Below are positions 26,290 through 37,890 of a stretch of DNA of 64,000 nt, piece by piece. Positions within the stretch are counted from its first letter, which is position 1, and each line of letters opens with the position of its first letter. Source of the DNA: Himantopus leucocephalus (Eukaryota; Chordata; Aves; Charadriiformes; Recurvirostridae); the NCBI GenBank assembly GCA_003993805.1, contig RSEF01000002.1, forward strand, positions 8,757,829 to 8,821,828, read 5' to 3'. A program made the position numbers and the translations under genes. The notes under the pieces are model-generated. The model had not been told where the DNA came from. It did no database searches and was given only the letters and a program-made list of their open reading frames with translations.

Positions 26290-26600
26290 TTCACTTTGGC
26301 GAGTCTTTTTCCCTCCTTCATTTATTTTGCTGATAGCCATCAATAATGGTTTCAGTGTATGCTGCCGCTGTGTATCTGCCTGTGCCCTGAGCTGCAGATG
26401 TGACTATAAATTCTGGCATGATAGACAGTGTTTTAACAGTCATTAGAGCATATGGTGACGTCGAATCTTAACAGGAACAACTCTATTGCAAAGATTTCAG
26501 GCTGCCAGTAATGGAGATCTGACATTTATGCAGGCTTTGTGTTGTTTGAAGCTACTGGCCATTATAGCTGAATTGCTATGCGGCTCCGCTCAGCCGTTTT
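26290..26600. promoter_or_regulatory. Candidate conserved non-coding element
   Basis: This is non-repetitive, balanced-composition sequence without low-complexity tracts. It contains CAATAATGGTTTCAG, AATGGAGATCTGACATTTAT and an ATTTATGCA octamer-like word. A short ORF (26486-26704, +) starts inside it but resembles nothing known. The texture resembles developmental enhancers. Conservation would have to be shown by alignment. Confidence 0.2.
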
Positions 26601-26854
26601 GTTTCCCAGAGGTGTTTCGAGAGCATGAAGCCATTTCTTTTCCTCTTTTTGTTTGTTTGTTTGTAAAGGGCCTAGTGAGTTATGTAGCTTTCTCTGGGAA
26701 ATAGAAAGACTTGCAAACATAACACTTATTCCTCCCTGACATTTCAAATCTATGTGTTGGTGGTTAAACATTTAGTTACATGGCTCTTTTTCTAATGAAC
26801 TACTTTACTTAAAAATGAACTCTAAAGTGCCGGTCTGCCTTAACAACTATATTG

Positions 26855-26935
26855 TGGTCAAATTCCCTGGTGAAGTATGTGTAACTTGCTGACTTCAGTG
26901 GGAGCAACATACATCTTAGGGCAAAATTTGTCTCA
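26855..26935. repeat. Ancient amniote repeat relic
   Basis: GGTCAAATTCCCTGGTGAAG, then TTGCTGACTTCAGTGGGAGC, then TTAGGGCAAAATTTG resemble an old archosaur/turtle interspersed repeat whose core is 'ttgacttcaatgggagc', followed by 'agggccaaattttg'. It is decayed, and no family name is assigned. Confidence 0.45.
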
Positions 26936-27071
26936 TGGATTGATTGTCAGATGGTTGGTACCACGTGCCAGATATTCAAAGGCGCTTAGCTCCCAGCAGC
27001 TCTTGTAATGAGACCTCTGGCTGAATTTTCAGTCTTTTTGTGAATCTCACATACAATGTGTAAATAAAAAT

Positions 27072-27192
27072 GGGCCTGAGTCCTTATGTTCAATGGGAAG
27101 TAATTTATTCTCAGGAGCAGTCCCAATGTGTATCTAGATCCTATTGAGATGATTAAGTACTTATTAACATGAGTAAGAGTTACAGATTACAG
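27072..27192. repeat. Ancient amniote repeat relic with palindromic organisation
   Basis: GGGCCTGAGTCCTTATG at the left, TTCAATGGGAAG, then TATTCTCAGGAGCAGTCCCA, CCTATTGAGATGATTAAG, and at the right ACATGAGTAAGAGTTACAGA. This order matches an old repeat family of birds, crocodiles and turtles with inverted ends (gggcctgatcctgc ... gcaggatcaggccc) and internal 'catgagtaaagttac'. It lies about 140 bases from the relic at 26855-26935, so the two may be pieces of one insertion or neighbours. Confidence 0.5.
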
Positions 27193-30100
27193 CATTCTGT
27201 TGACTATTGAAAAAATCACGAGGCATGATTTATATTAAAGTCAACAGGCAGAGATAGGAGGAGCAGGAAGCATTCCTTAGAGACGTGGACAGCACTGGGG
27301 TCCCTGGGAGCCTGTGTTTGTCAAGCTTGAGGTGTGATTTTTAAATTGCATTTTTGAATTTGTGGGTTCTGCTTTACACTTGCAACGAATTGTTCCCACC
27401 GTTTTGAACTGACAAGGTATCCCTCTTTCTCTCAGCTTTTCCTTGTGGGTGGTAAATCTCACTCACAGAATTAGAATGCAGTTTAAGAGTAAATTTAAGA
27501 GAGAATATTGTTTTCCAAGCAGACTCTGTTGTCCACCAGAAGCTCTGATTTTCTCTCTGGACTCCCCCACTATCAGCAAGATACCTGCATTTTCCTTCCT
27601 CAGGTTTACAGTTTGGGGAATGCACCCCAGGGTACTTGGTACTGGTTTCCTGCTGCCTTTTAGGGTCACGGTTTCTGCCGCATTTCATGAGGGGTTTGAG
27701 GAGTGAGAGAACCCAAGACTGGAAAGCAAGGCTGTGAACCCCCCCACCAAGTGCTGGTGATGCTCTACAAGACTGAGCGCCAAGCCTGGGCAGTCTGCTT
27801 CAGTTTAGCCTAAGAAGAGTATTCAGGCTCTCACGTATGAGCTGCGTTTTGAAAATGTGTCCACGTGCATTGAACATGTTTAACTGTTGTTTAGAGTAGA
27901 CCTTTTAAATTATAGGCATCCATCTATTAGACCTACCACCCCAATTGAATAGCATGGCGGTTTTGACATTTTTGGCTAGTAAATTAACTTACTTGCTTGA
28001 TGGTGAACATTTATTATTTTTCTGTTGACAGAAAACCAGCACACATTAACTGTTAGTTTCATTTTTGAGTCTAGTCATCATCCGCTTATCAAATGAGGTG
28101 TCACTTTATGTTGGTTGATCGAGTCATGCAGATTTGTGAGCCAGTCAGTCTTACACTGGCAGCAGCTTACACAAGAGAGAGGTTTTTTCCACAGTGGAAG
28201 TCATTCACACACTCTTATGAACAATCTCATTAGTAATCTAAGAAAAAACATACTGTTCCTTATCTTGAACTAGCGATAATGTAATCAAAGCTTGTTGAAC
28301 GTGAGATCTTGGAGCTCGAAAGGTTTGGATTTATCTCAGAATGTGTGTGTTTATGCACACATAATTATACAAGGGTGCATTATATCCCATAACTTCAAGG
28401 TAAATACCTTGAATTGAGAAGGCATCTTACATTTGTGTATCTTTTTATCATGTCATATGTATATATATATATGTATACATATGTCGTAAAGAAATTCATA
28501 GACGTACAAATCATATGTCACACAATCACAGACCATATTATATCAGTCCTTTGTGAGTATGGCTCAGTTTATGCTGGACATAAAGGCTAGGGCTTTTGAA
28601 AATCAAAAGAGTATCATGTGGTTGTTAGAAGACTTAAATTAGCCCATTCTAGACATACGGTCGGGGAAAAAGATGCATAGATCTGGGCAACAGCTGAGCA
28701 TATTCTTTCAGAGTTTAAGCATAACAAAAGAGACCATCATGAAACCTTAGAGACGTAACTTCAAAACAAAATTATTAATAGCCAAGAGGGTAAAAGCTTT
28801 AGTGAAATTCGGAATCCAGTTCTAAATAGGATCTCCACTTCAAGAATGAATAATAGATGGAGTCCAACTGTTCTGTGGTTGAGCACAAATTAGTGATTCA
28901 TTGATTGTAATCAAAAGCAGCTGCTTGTAATCAAAGCATAGGTTTTGATAGGTCATTATCAAATGATATGCTAATTTTCTATGTATATAAGGAGCAGAGA
29001 TGGAGCTTGTCAAGAGAGGTCTTGATGGTGCAAAATACAGATTTTGTGAGAAGTTTACCTCAGTGCTTTCTTTCTTATCTGTCCTTTTTCCCAGTCAGTA
29101 TTTTCTGTCTCCATAATCAGTGTGAGTTTTGTGGCAGCTTATTGGAAATGTCACCAACATCTGGGCTGGTGCAGCACAACACAATAATGCATTTATAGGA
29201 AGAAAGCAGGTCTTAGCCCTTCCTCTTATTGTTATTAACTCACAATGAATATTCCTTTCTATGGACATAAATTTGTGAGTCCAAATTTTGCTAAGTGCTT
29301 GGGCAAGTGTTTTCATAAGTTAAAACACCTAAATAAATGGCGGTAGTTAGCCAGCAATAGTTAGTGAATGAGAATTACAGCTATGCAGAAACTAAAAATC
29401 ACATCACTATTTAAGAGCTTAAATTTATACACACATTTGGAAGCACCTTGCCCTTAGGTGTCATAGTCTTGAAGTTACCTGGGACAAAGCTCCATGCAAA
29501 ATTAGTTCCTCTAGTGGTATCAAAGATCCCATATTTTAATCACAAAATGTCTTTAAAGTCCAAAATCTCCATGACATACTTCCACTTTTGGGGAAAAGAG
29601 ACATTAGTTTGCCTGTTCATTGCTAGGAAGGGATTGTTAGTGTCAGGTGGGTGTCTGGCTATCACCCTGCTCGCTCTGAATTAGCCCTATGAGCCAGAAG
29701 GTCACTCTCTGGGTTTGAGCTTAGGCTGTGGGACTGAAACAGAGGAGGTGGGAAGGCCAAAAAAGGACAGTTGCAATCTCCTAGTCTGACTTCACAACAC
29801 AGTAGCCAATTCAGTAGAAAGTAGGCCAAGCTCAGTGTATTTCAAAAGGAGACTGTAACTATCCCTTTTTAGCATACTTCTCATTTGCTATTGATCCTGG
29901 CTTTTGCAATCTGTAGTTATTGTTCACTCCCTCCGCTGCTTTTAGGTGCTCAGGAGTTTTCCATATCAATACAACAAGGATTTTTCCATTTCAATATAGG
30001 CAAGAAAGTAACTTTTTTTAACCTCACACCTTGCTTCTATAAACCCCACGCCATTGCTAGACAGTCTTGCTGTGGTTGCCATTTAAATTGATTTGGAAAC

Positions 30101-33100
30101 TAAAACTGCTACACCTCTGTAACAAAACTGTCAAGCTCAGCTAGTGGCCACTGGATAAGCATTAGAATAATATGAATATGGTGGCAAACAGAGAGCTCTC
30201 AGACGTGATGCTGCCTCTCAGTCCGGCTCATCAAGTGTGTTGTTTATAGAAACATTGGCAACTTGGCACATTAAGTTGGGCTTCTGCTTCTGTACCATGA
30301 TTTTTTGTAACTGGTGTGATTTCTACTTTGGGGATGCTTTCATTTAAGTATTTCTGATGTCAAGACATTGCTGCAACGTGATGGCTGCTGTAAAGAGGAA
30401 ATCCTGGCACCCTTGCACTGACCTGGGAAGTTCTGTCCTTCCAGTTGTAGGATTTTGCATCCAGGGTATTGAAAGAGCTGTCCCATAGTCACAAAGGGGA
30501 CCAGCAACTGAGGCATTGGTACTGTCATGTGAGGATCATGCCAGCATCCCCTGTTGCCTACAGTAATCTACTGCCCCTTTCCAGCCCCGCTGTGGCAGAA
30601 TACCATCACAGCTGATCTTCAGCATCTTCCTAGTGGGTAAACACCTCTAGTTCTGTAACTAGTCCCAATAGTGTAACGAGCATTTCTAGCTTATCCTCAG
30701 CTTTTCCCCTGAAAACGTCCCAGGTCTTGCAACCATTCTCACCTATCAACATGTGCTTGTAAAGCAAACACAGTTCAGATTATGCCATGGTTTCTGAATG
30801 GAAAACCAAAGGAAAACAGAGGATTCTTTTCTCACTAATCATGGGTATTGTAAGACAGAAAATGCATACAAAACCAGTGAAAACTGTTGCCATAGGCTAG
30901 GTGGGTTGTTGTTTTTTTTCTTTTTCCCTTTTGAAGAACAGGATGGTTTTCTTCAGGGAGACAATTTAAGGTGACTCTTGTTGCTAAATTGTGATTGGAT
31001 TAAAATAAACCCCTCACTTATATCATGTTCAAATTTGGCCCACAATATTTAGAAATGTAGATGGACAGACAACAGCAATGTTACAAAAATAAGTGAAATC
31101 TCAAAGAGTTAATTGTCTTCGCTTTTTGCTGACCATACTTTCTGTCTTCATCAGAAATATGGCATGATCTAAAGGACAGTTAATTGTTTACGTTGTTGCT
31201 AAGAGCTTAGAGATGTGCGTATACAATTAGTATTGTATTTTTAGAATGGCTATTGTGTGAGATTTTCAGTTTTGGACATTTTGTCTGTGGACAGTCTTGG
31301 GGTCATTTGATATTTTATTTCCAAAATTAACCAGTAAACACACAAAAATATTTTTTCATTCTGTTTTTTCAAAGTAGAAAAAAAAAAAAAAGCTTAATGT
31401 AGTTACTCTCTTTTCTCACACTCATCTCCCCACTATTTCTCACTTTTTACTCTCTCATAGCAAGTTAGGGGTCTGATTGTCTACCTGTGAAAATTAGATG
31501 GTCTAATTCCTTCCATCCTGTGCTTCCTGTTAATATGGAGAAAACAGAACTATCATTTAGTCTGAACTTTAAATCATTTAAGTCAAAAATTAAATTCTGC
31601 TCTTCCTGAGTCCAGGGGACAGGCAAGGCATAGCAGAGGGATGGAGAGAGGGGATGAAGCCCTTACTGCTGAGATGTGAGGAATAGATATGGACACAGTG
31701 GCAACGGGGTACACCAGCCTTCACCCAGCAGGAGTCACATCCTAAATTTTTCCCCTCTGGACAGCTGTGGTGGCAGGCAGCAGTGTTTGACTATTGGCTT
31801 TGCCAATATGTAAGACAAAAATGTATACTCCCGTAAAGAATAAATAAGAAACATAAATTTGACTTTAAAATAACATTACATTTCTTTCTTACAAAGGTTT
31901 TCTTTGAAAAAAGAGAAAAAGATAAATGATACCATCTCTCTTATTTTTCCAGTGTCAGCCTTAAGCCATTATAAGTGGTTGAGCAAAAGTGAACAGCAAG
32001 CCAAACCAAGCCGCGCATTTTGGCTTCCTGTTCTGCTGACTGATGTATTGTTATTTGAAGTGTTGCATACCTCATTATGTGGAGTTAATAAAGTAGCATT
32101 GTGGGCAGGTCTACAGTGCCCTCAGATCTATGGAGCAGGTTAAAAAGTAGACCAGCACTTAAAGGTTGCGAAGCAGAGAAAACAATCTGCAAAATTCGCA
32201 GTGAATAACAGTGCGTGCCTTCCTGCACTTTCTGTTGCCCCCCTGTTTTCTGCTCTTAACCACAGCCGAACAGCCCGTTCTGGGTTTTTTTCTCCATACA
32301 TATTCACCTTGGTGCATTTCTTCATCTATTTGTGGGATTGTGTTCAAATATTCACACTGGGACTGCAAAGCTAAAATGTCATTTTCATTTTCTAGGTGAA
32401 AATGCCTTTGTAATAAACAGGGGAAGTTAAAATTTTTACCTAACTTCATAGAAGGAGTAAAATATTTCTTACCAAACTGGAATTTTATAAAAGTATACTA
32501 CATTTCTAGAACACGGCACTTCTTTAGTTATTAGAGAGGCTGTGGATGGAAAAAGAAATAGAAATTTTAACGATTTTCACAGAAGACTTCAAGTAGCGTG
32601 ATTTCATGCAAAGGTTCCAACAGAAAATTCAAAGCTTTCCACATCCCAAAAATAAATGCTTTAAGAAAGCAGAACAAACAAATAAACCCCAGAGATTTTT
32701 AGTTGACAGGATCCATGCTGTTGTGGACAGGCCAGTTATCAGAAGGCTAGTAGCATGGTCAGGTGTGCTGGAAGATGTTGATTTTGCATCCTTGGCCACT
32801 TCAGTTACAAACCTTCCCCTCTGTATGTAATATGCTTTTATACCTTCTGCACGCAGAAGGGGACAGGGACACTTCTGCAGCAGATCTCAGAAGCACTTGG
32901 ATGCTCACCGCCTCTCTGTCCCCACGCAGCACAGTGTAGGCTTTGACATCCTCTGCCAGTGGAAAGCATGCGCTCTCGCCAGCGCTAATTAATATGGCAG
33001 ACGAGTTGGAGCTTTGCCTCCATTTTTACTGCAATACCTTTGAGGAGCACATTTGCTCCCCTACACATACTGGCACGCTCCCCGAGCAGTAAGGGCCAGC

Positions 33101-33405
33101 AAGTCCAGACGTTTTCAGACTTGGGCCCACCAAAACATGTCTAAAAGGAGCAAGTCGATACATGCTGTGTACAATCTGAGTCTTTGAAACGTCAAAGGGT
33201 TTGTAGTTCACCCAAAATGTTTTAGGGATCCAGGTTGAAAAGTTTGAAGCCACCAGTTGGATCCAGAAACTTAAAGCAGTCAAAAGGGATACTAGAATCA
33301 AAAATGAGGATTTGTGAAACAAATACGTAAAAAAGCTCCAGCCATTCCTTTATTTACAGGAAGATGAGCCTTAGCTAGTGATTTTACTTCTTCTTTGTCC
33401 TACAG
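27193..33405. other. Unique AT-rich DNA, no gene recognised
   Basis: Contains the AT palindrome at 28454-28483 and an A14 tract (31378-31391). ORFs of up to 104 codons on either strand have no recognisable family. Nothing else is supported. Confidence 0.5.
28454..28483. repeat. (TA)n microsatellite forming an inverted repeat
   Basis: CATATGTATA (28454-28463) and TATACATATG (28474-28483) are perfect 10-bp inverted arms around TATATATATG. This is a short AT-rich cruciform-capable tract. Confidence 0.85.
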
Positions 33406-33430
33406 GCTTCCTTTGTGGAGCAAAAAATGG
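33406..33430 (+). other. Micro-exon-like interval, 25 bp (unproven)
   Basis: TTCTTCTTTGTCCTACAG ends at 33405, a strong 3' splice-site consensus. After 25 bases comes ATGG|GTAAGG, a good 5' splice site with GT at 33431. The interval is open in the frame reading ASFVEQKM. At 25 bases it is a micro-exon size and would shift the frame. It could be chance. Confidence 0.13.
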
Positions 33431-33479
33431 GTAAGGCATAGGCAATCAGTTAAACAAAACTAAATTAAAGTTGTTGACA

Positions 33480-33800
33480 AAAAGTCATAATGTGCATTTG
33501 ATTATTCAGCTTTGGTGAAACAAATATTTCAGGCAGCATTCAAGCTTTCATTGTTTTTACGACCAGTATGTTTGCTGCCATGAACTCAATCACGGCACAA
33601 TAGGAGGTGAGACTAAATGGTTTGACACATAACAAGTAATCATGATAAAAGAATTGACACTCTACGCAGTGCAGAGGCTGCTACATTTTTAAATGCAAAA
33701 TTAATTTCAAGATTGATTGAAGTCTTCTCCCTTTCTTCTAGCAATGGGATTAGCGTATTATTGTGGGCCTTCTGCGGCTCTTTGTCTAGTGTATGGCTTC
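33480..33800. promoter_or_regulatory. Candidate conserved non-coding element
   Basis: Non-repetitive sequence with CATTTGATTATTCAGC, AAGTAATCATGATAAAAG and AATTAATTTCAAGATTGATT words, rich in homeodomain and PBX-type cores, between plain AT-rich flanks. The call is motif-texture inference only. Confidence 0.17.
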
Positions 33801-34337
33801 TGCAGTGAGTTCAGCAGTGTTTAAAAGTGCATTTAGATTTGAGCTTTAGAATAACCTTTGCGAGTACTTTTCCCCCTTGAAACTTCACAATGAATTTGAT
33901 ACGGGAGATGGAGGAAGAAAAGGAGGAGGAGTTGGCATTAGAGCTTTAGAGGATACTGAAGGATTCTGCTTATCCAGAGCCCAGGTAAATTGCTGGAGAT
34001 TTCGCACACAGCTCATGCCATTTGTCTGAACGTGACCTTGAAAGGACACCTTCTTTCTGGTTTGAGGGGGGTAATTTTGTTTCATGCACTTGTCAATCTT
34101 GTGGCTGCTTCTCCAAAAGCAAGCAAGCGTGCTGAAGGAAATGTGTGACAGTGCTGAGAGGGGGCCCACAAAAGTGTAAGGGTTGATTATTAATTAATCT
34201 GAGACTGCATCCAAAGCTGCAATGCTGCAGTGCAAAATTGTTTCTGTTGGTTTTGGGGGGGGGGTTCTGTTTGCTGGGCTAGGACAGTTCAGGTCTTACA
34301 CACAGGGTTATTCACAAACAAAAGCAATCATCTATAT
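33801..34337. other. Unique DNA, nothing recognised
   Basis: Includes TGATTATTAATTAATCTG near 34183-34200 and a G10 run at 34255-34264. No gene was seen. Confidence 0.45.
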
Positions 34338-34814
34338 ATGGCAGTCCACACTTTTTTTGCAAGTCTTCTTGCTAAAGGCACTGATGAATCCACACTTGCT
34401 GGGGGGCTGCGTTGGAACAGATCTGTGTTAATCAGTTTGATTTTTTGGCTCTTGGGTATTCCTATGGTCTTAACTAAATCAGACTTGCAGGGCGCTCCTA
34501 ATTGCTTCACTAGCCTCAATATGCAGCCACAAATGAAAATGGTCTGCCCTAACTCCTGTGTTGAATATCAACAAGTAGAGAAGTGGTTGTGTGTGAGAGA
34601 GCGAGCTGGCGTTATCTGGATGGTCGGTGCTGGCAGGAGATTTAGCTTGAGGCTGCAGGGGCACAGCGACATGGGAAGGTTCCCCATCATTGTCTTTGGT
34701 ATGCTAATGCTCTTGTTCATTACATTAACTCTAGCATTGCAATTAAAAATAAGAAGAAAGAGGGTAGCAATAAATAGTGCAATGTTCAAAATACTGAGTT
34801 ATAACACATCCTGA
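34338..34814 (+). other. 158-codon ORF with two hydrophobic stretches (unproven)
   Basis: The longest open frame in the window. With an ATG start at 34338 it encodes 158 residues. The frame is open further upstream to a GTG at 34230, but that is not a likely animal start. Residues about 29-45 are hydrophobic, and residues about 115-134 form a clean membrane-like segment followed by KIRRKR, as in a stop-transfer sequence. I recognise no family. No upstream promoter, splice acceptor or nearby AATAAA supports it, and minus-strand frames are also open here, so local stop scarcity can explain it. Confidence 0.12.
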
Positions 34815-36924
34815 ATCTGCTAACCCTTATCAGTGAAAACTCAGGTTAGTCAAAATCTGCTAACGTTTACTCATGCTGGGAGAGCAATTCCTCTGGATTT
34901 CAATAATTTTCCCAAATTGGATATATTTCTTTGCACTTCAGTTGGACAGAGGATGAAGATCTTACCACTTCGATGATATGACCAACGTAAGTTATTCTTT
35001 AAGGTCTGTTGTGCTTGGTTTTATGAATCCCGAGAACTGAGCACTGGGAAGGGATGCTCTGGGCAGTTTAGGAAACCACCAGGTCCCTGTTACCTCCTTC
35101 TGTCACAAGGTATGACCCACATAGAGATGCACACCCACATCTCTGCAGTGCAAAGCCAGAGGGTTAATATGAACCACTGCTCCTGGGCATTAAAGCTTTG
35201 GATTTAGCACTAATGCAGCAGAGGTGCAGACACATTTCTTTTTGCCATTTCTGTCACAGCCACGTAATCTCAGCAGGAGGACGGAAGAGACCCCGGAAAG
35301 CGTTACATCTTTGCCCATCGAGCAAATTTCCCTCATTTTTCATATCACCCAGTTTAGCAGTGAAAAAAATGACTGTCAGGAGCAATGTCCTTATTGAAAG
35401 GAGTACTTTTTTTGGCAATTAAGATTCTTGTAGAGGTGATGCACAGTCAGGTGTGGCTTCTTCAGGTGACTTCCCGTTTCCAGGAGGCAGGACACAGATG
35501 CAGAGATACTGCAGAGCAAGTGCATGGCAGCTTGGCATGTTGGGAAGTGAGCTGAGGTGTCAGCCAGGCACTTCTGGATGTTTTACCCAAAATAAATAAT
35601 AATTAAAATAAAATAAAACAAATGCAGTTATAAAACAATCAGAAATTTACTTTCCAAGCTCAGGAGAAACCTAGAATTAATACTTAGGTTTAAGGACCAC
35701 ATGTGGTACACTTTAAGGGACTAGTCAAAATTTTTCCTTTTAAATTGTTTTAAAAGATGTTTTCAAAAGATTTGTAATGGAAGATAGTTTCAAAGAATTA
35801 TTTGAATTCAAGTTTTTTTAAAAAATCAGCTTTGAAATGTTGAGATGCACACTTGGGCATGTTTTTCTAACTACAATACCATTTTTTTAATGAAATTTTA
35901 AAAGAAGTCTGTTTTAGAACTTAAAAATTGCCAAAACGATAATGAATCTTTGTAAATTATATAAATAAGGTGTTTACAATGATTCAAATAATTTATTAAA
36001 ATTTGCTAGAGGGCAAAAGTTCAGATTGTTGTGTTTGATCCAATAAGTACAATTCTATTTTTTAAATCCCTTAATTTTTCACAGGGCAAGAACGACCGTT
36101 TCCAGCTCAGCTCTGCTGTTTTGTGTGCGATATAGCAAAGAATCAAGTACTGAAAAGGGTTAAAGCAATTTAGGGCTCTATGTTCTTTCTTACTAATGGC
36201 ATCTTCACTGCAAATCAAGCCTGAACTCCATGCGAGTCCCCCTATTCCTGTGTTTTCTTTAGAAATTTAGTAATGCTGAAGTGAAATCTGTACCTTCTAA
36301 CCGCATTAGTGGGAGCAGTATTTTACCCTACTAACTGGGCCAGTGAGGCATTGGTATAATCAGTAGCTTATGCTTAGTTCAGCAATAACAATTTCAATTA
36401 TATATGGCTAATTCTTTTGTATTCATAAAGACAGTTCTAAGCCTTCAAAATCAGGCAATCTGTATTTACTAATTTGAAGCTATTTCAATTTTATCTTTTA
36501 CTTTTGAATTATTTTTATACAGTTATCTCTCCCCATGAAAATTCTTTTCTGTGTTCATTGAACATTGAAGAGCAATGTTTCCATTTGAAAACTCTTAGCA
36601 TTCCAGATGAAAATAGATCCATTAATTACTGTTTTTTCTCCAAATTAATTTCCTCTAACTGTCTCTATATAGGTCTCTGCCTGTATTGTACCACTTGGAT
36701 TTAATTGCTGGGAATAAATAAAAACAAAAGATGCAGGGCATTCAATGCATAGGGAGAAATGGCAACACCATCTACCATTACAGTTGCCTAAACTCCCAGA
36801 ATAAGATAATTTTTGCATTTTTCTATAAATAAACAAACCTTAACTTCTTTAACCTGAATTCTTCCCTACAAAGAATTTTTCAGGCTGAATTTCATCGATA
36901 ATTAGTGAATGTATTTGGGTGGTC
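34815..36924. other. Unique AT-rich DNA, nothing recognised
   Basis: Contains an A/T-rich patch (about 35590-35630). Short imperfect repeats of ATCTGCTAAC occur at about 34815-34865. No gene or repeat family was recognised up to the CR1 at 36925. Confidence 0.5.
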
Positions 36925-37890
36925 ATAGAGACACAGAATAGCCCGGATTGGAAGGGACCTCAAAAGATCATCTTGTCCAACCTTTCATGGGCAAAGGAGC
37001 CTAGATGAGATTATCTGACACCCTGTCCGGTCACATATTGAAAACCTCCAGTGACTGGGACTCCACCATGTCCCTGACGAGGTTGTTCCAGTGAATGATT
37101 GTTCTTACTGTAAAAAATTTCTTTCTTATATCAACATGAAACTTCTCCCACTGCAACTTGGACCCATTGCCACTTCTCTTCTCCATGTGGCCTCTTGTGA
37201 AGAGAGACCGTCTGTCCTCTTTTTAGCTGACCTTTAAGTACTGGAATACTGTGATGAGGTGCCCCCTGAGCCTTCTCTTCTCCACGAAGAGTCTTCAGTC
37301 TTTCCTCATGGGGCAGGTTTTCCAGCTCTTTCATCATCTTTGTGGCCCTCCTTTGGACCATCTCCAGTCTGTCCCCATCTTTCTTAAATTATGGGGACCA
37401 CAACTGGACATAGTACTCCAGGAGCAGCATGACAATGCTGAGTAGAGTGAGACGATCACATCTCTATCTCTGTTAGTTATGCCCAGGCGGATGCAGCCCA
37501 GGATCCGATTTGCCTTTGTTGCTCCAGTGGTGCCCTGCTGACTCATGATCACCTTGTTGTCCACCAGAACCTCTAAGTCCCCTTCAGCAAGGCTGCTCCC
37601 CAGTCATACAGATCCTAGTCTGTGCTGGGCTGTTTGGTTATTTCATTCCAGGTGCAGGACTTTGCACTTGTCTTTGTTAAACTTCATATTGTTCTTGCTT
37701 GCCCACTCTTCCAGCCTGCCCAGGTTCCTTTGTTAGATGGCTCACCCCTCTAACATGTTCATCTCACTGCCTGGTGTGGTGTCATCAGCAAACTTGGTGA
37801 GGGAGGGTGCTTTCAATCCCATCATCCAGATCATTTACAAAGATGTTGCACAGCAGTTTCAGTCCTTGGGGGACCCACCTTGTGACAGGC
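36925..37890 (-). mobile_element. CR1 LINE, 3' part of ORF2 plus 3' end
   Basis: About 965 bases of CR1 in reverse orientation. The 3' terminus appears on the + strand as TCATAGAGACACAGAATAGC followed by GGATTGGAAGGGACCTC. Going inward, the minus strand reads the C-terminal ORF2 region: a frame at 37131-37361 gives [20 protein letters not shown], matching the CR1 '.VQRRATK...GLE.LSYEERL' block. Further in, the + strand shows GTGGTGTCATCAGCAAACTT and GGGGGACCCACCTTGTGACA, which are CR1 reverse-transcriptase coding sequence in reverse complement. Frameshifts and stops break the frame. The copy is 5'-truncated, as most CR1 insertions are, and inactive. Confidence 0.93.
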
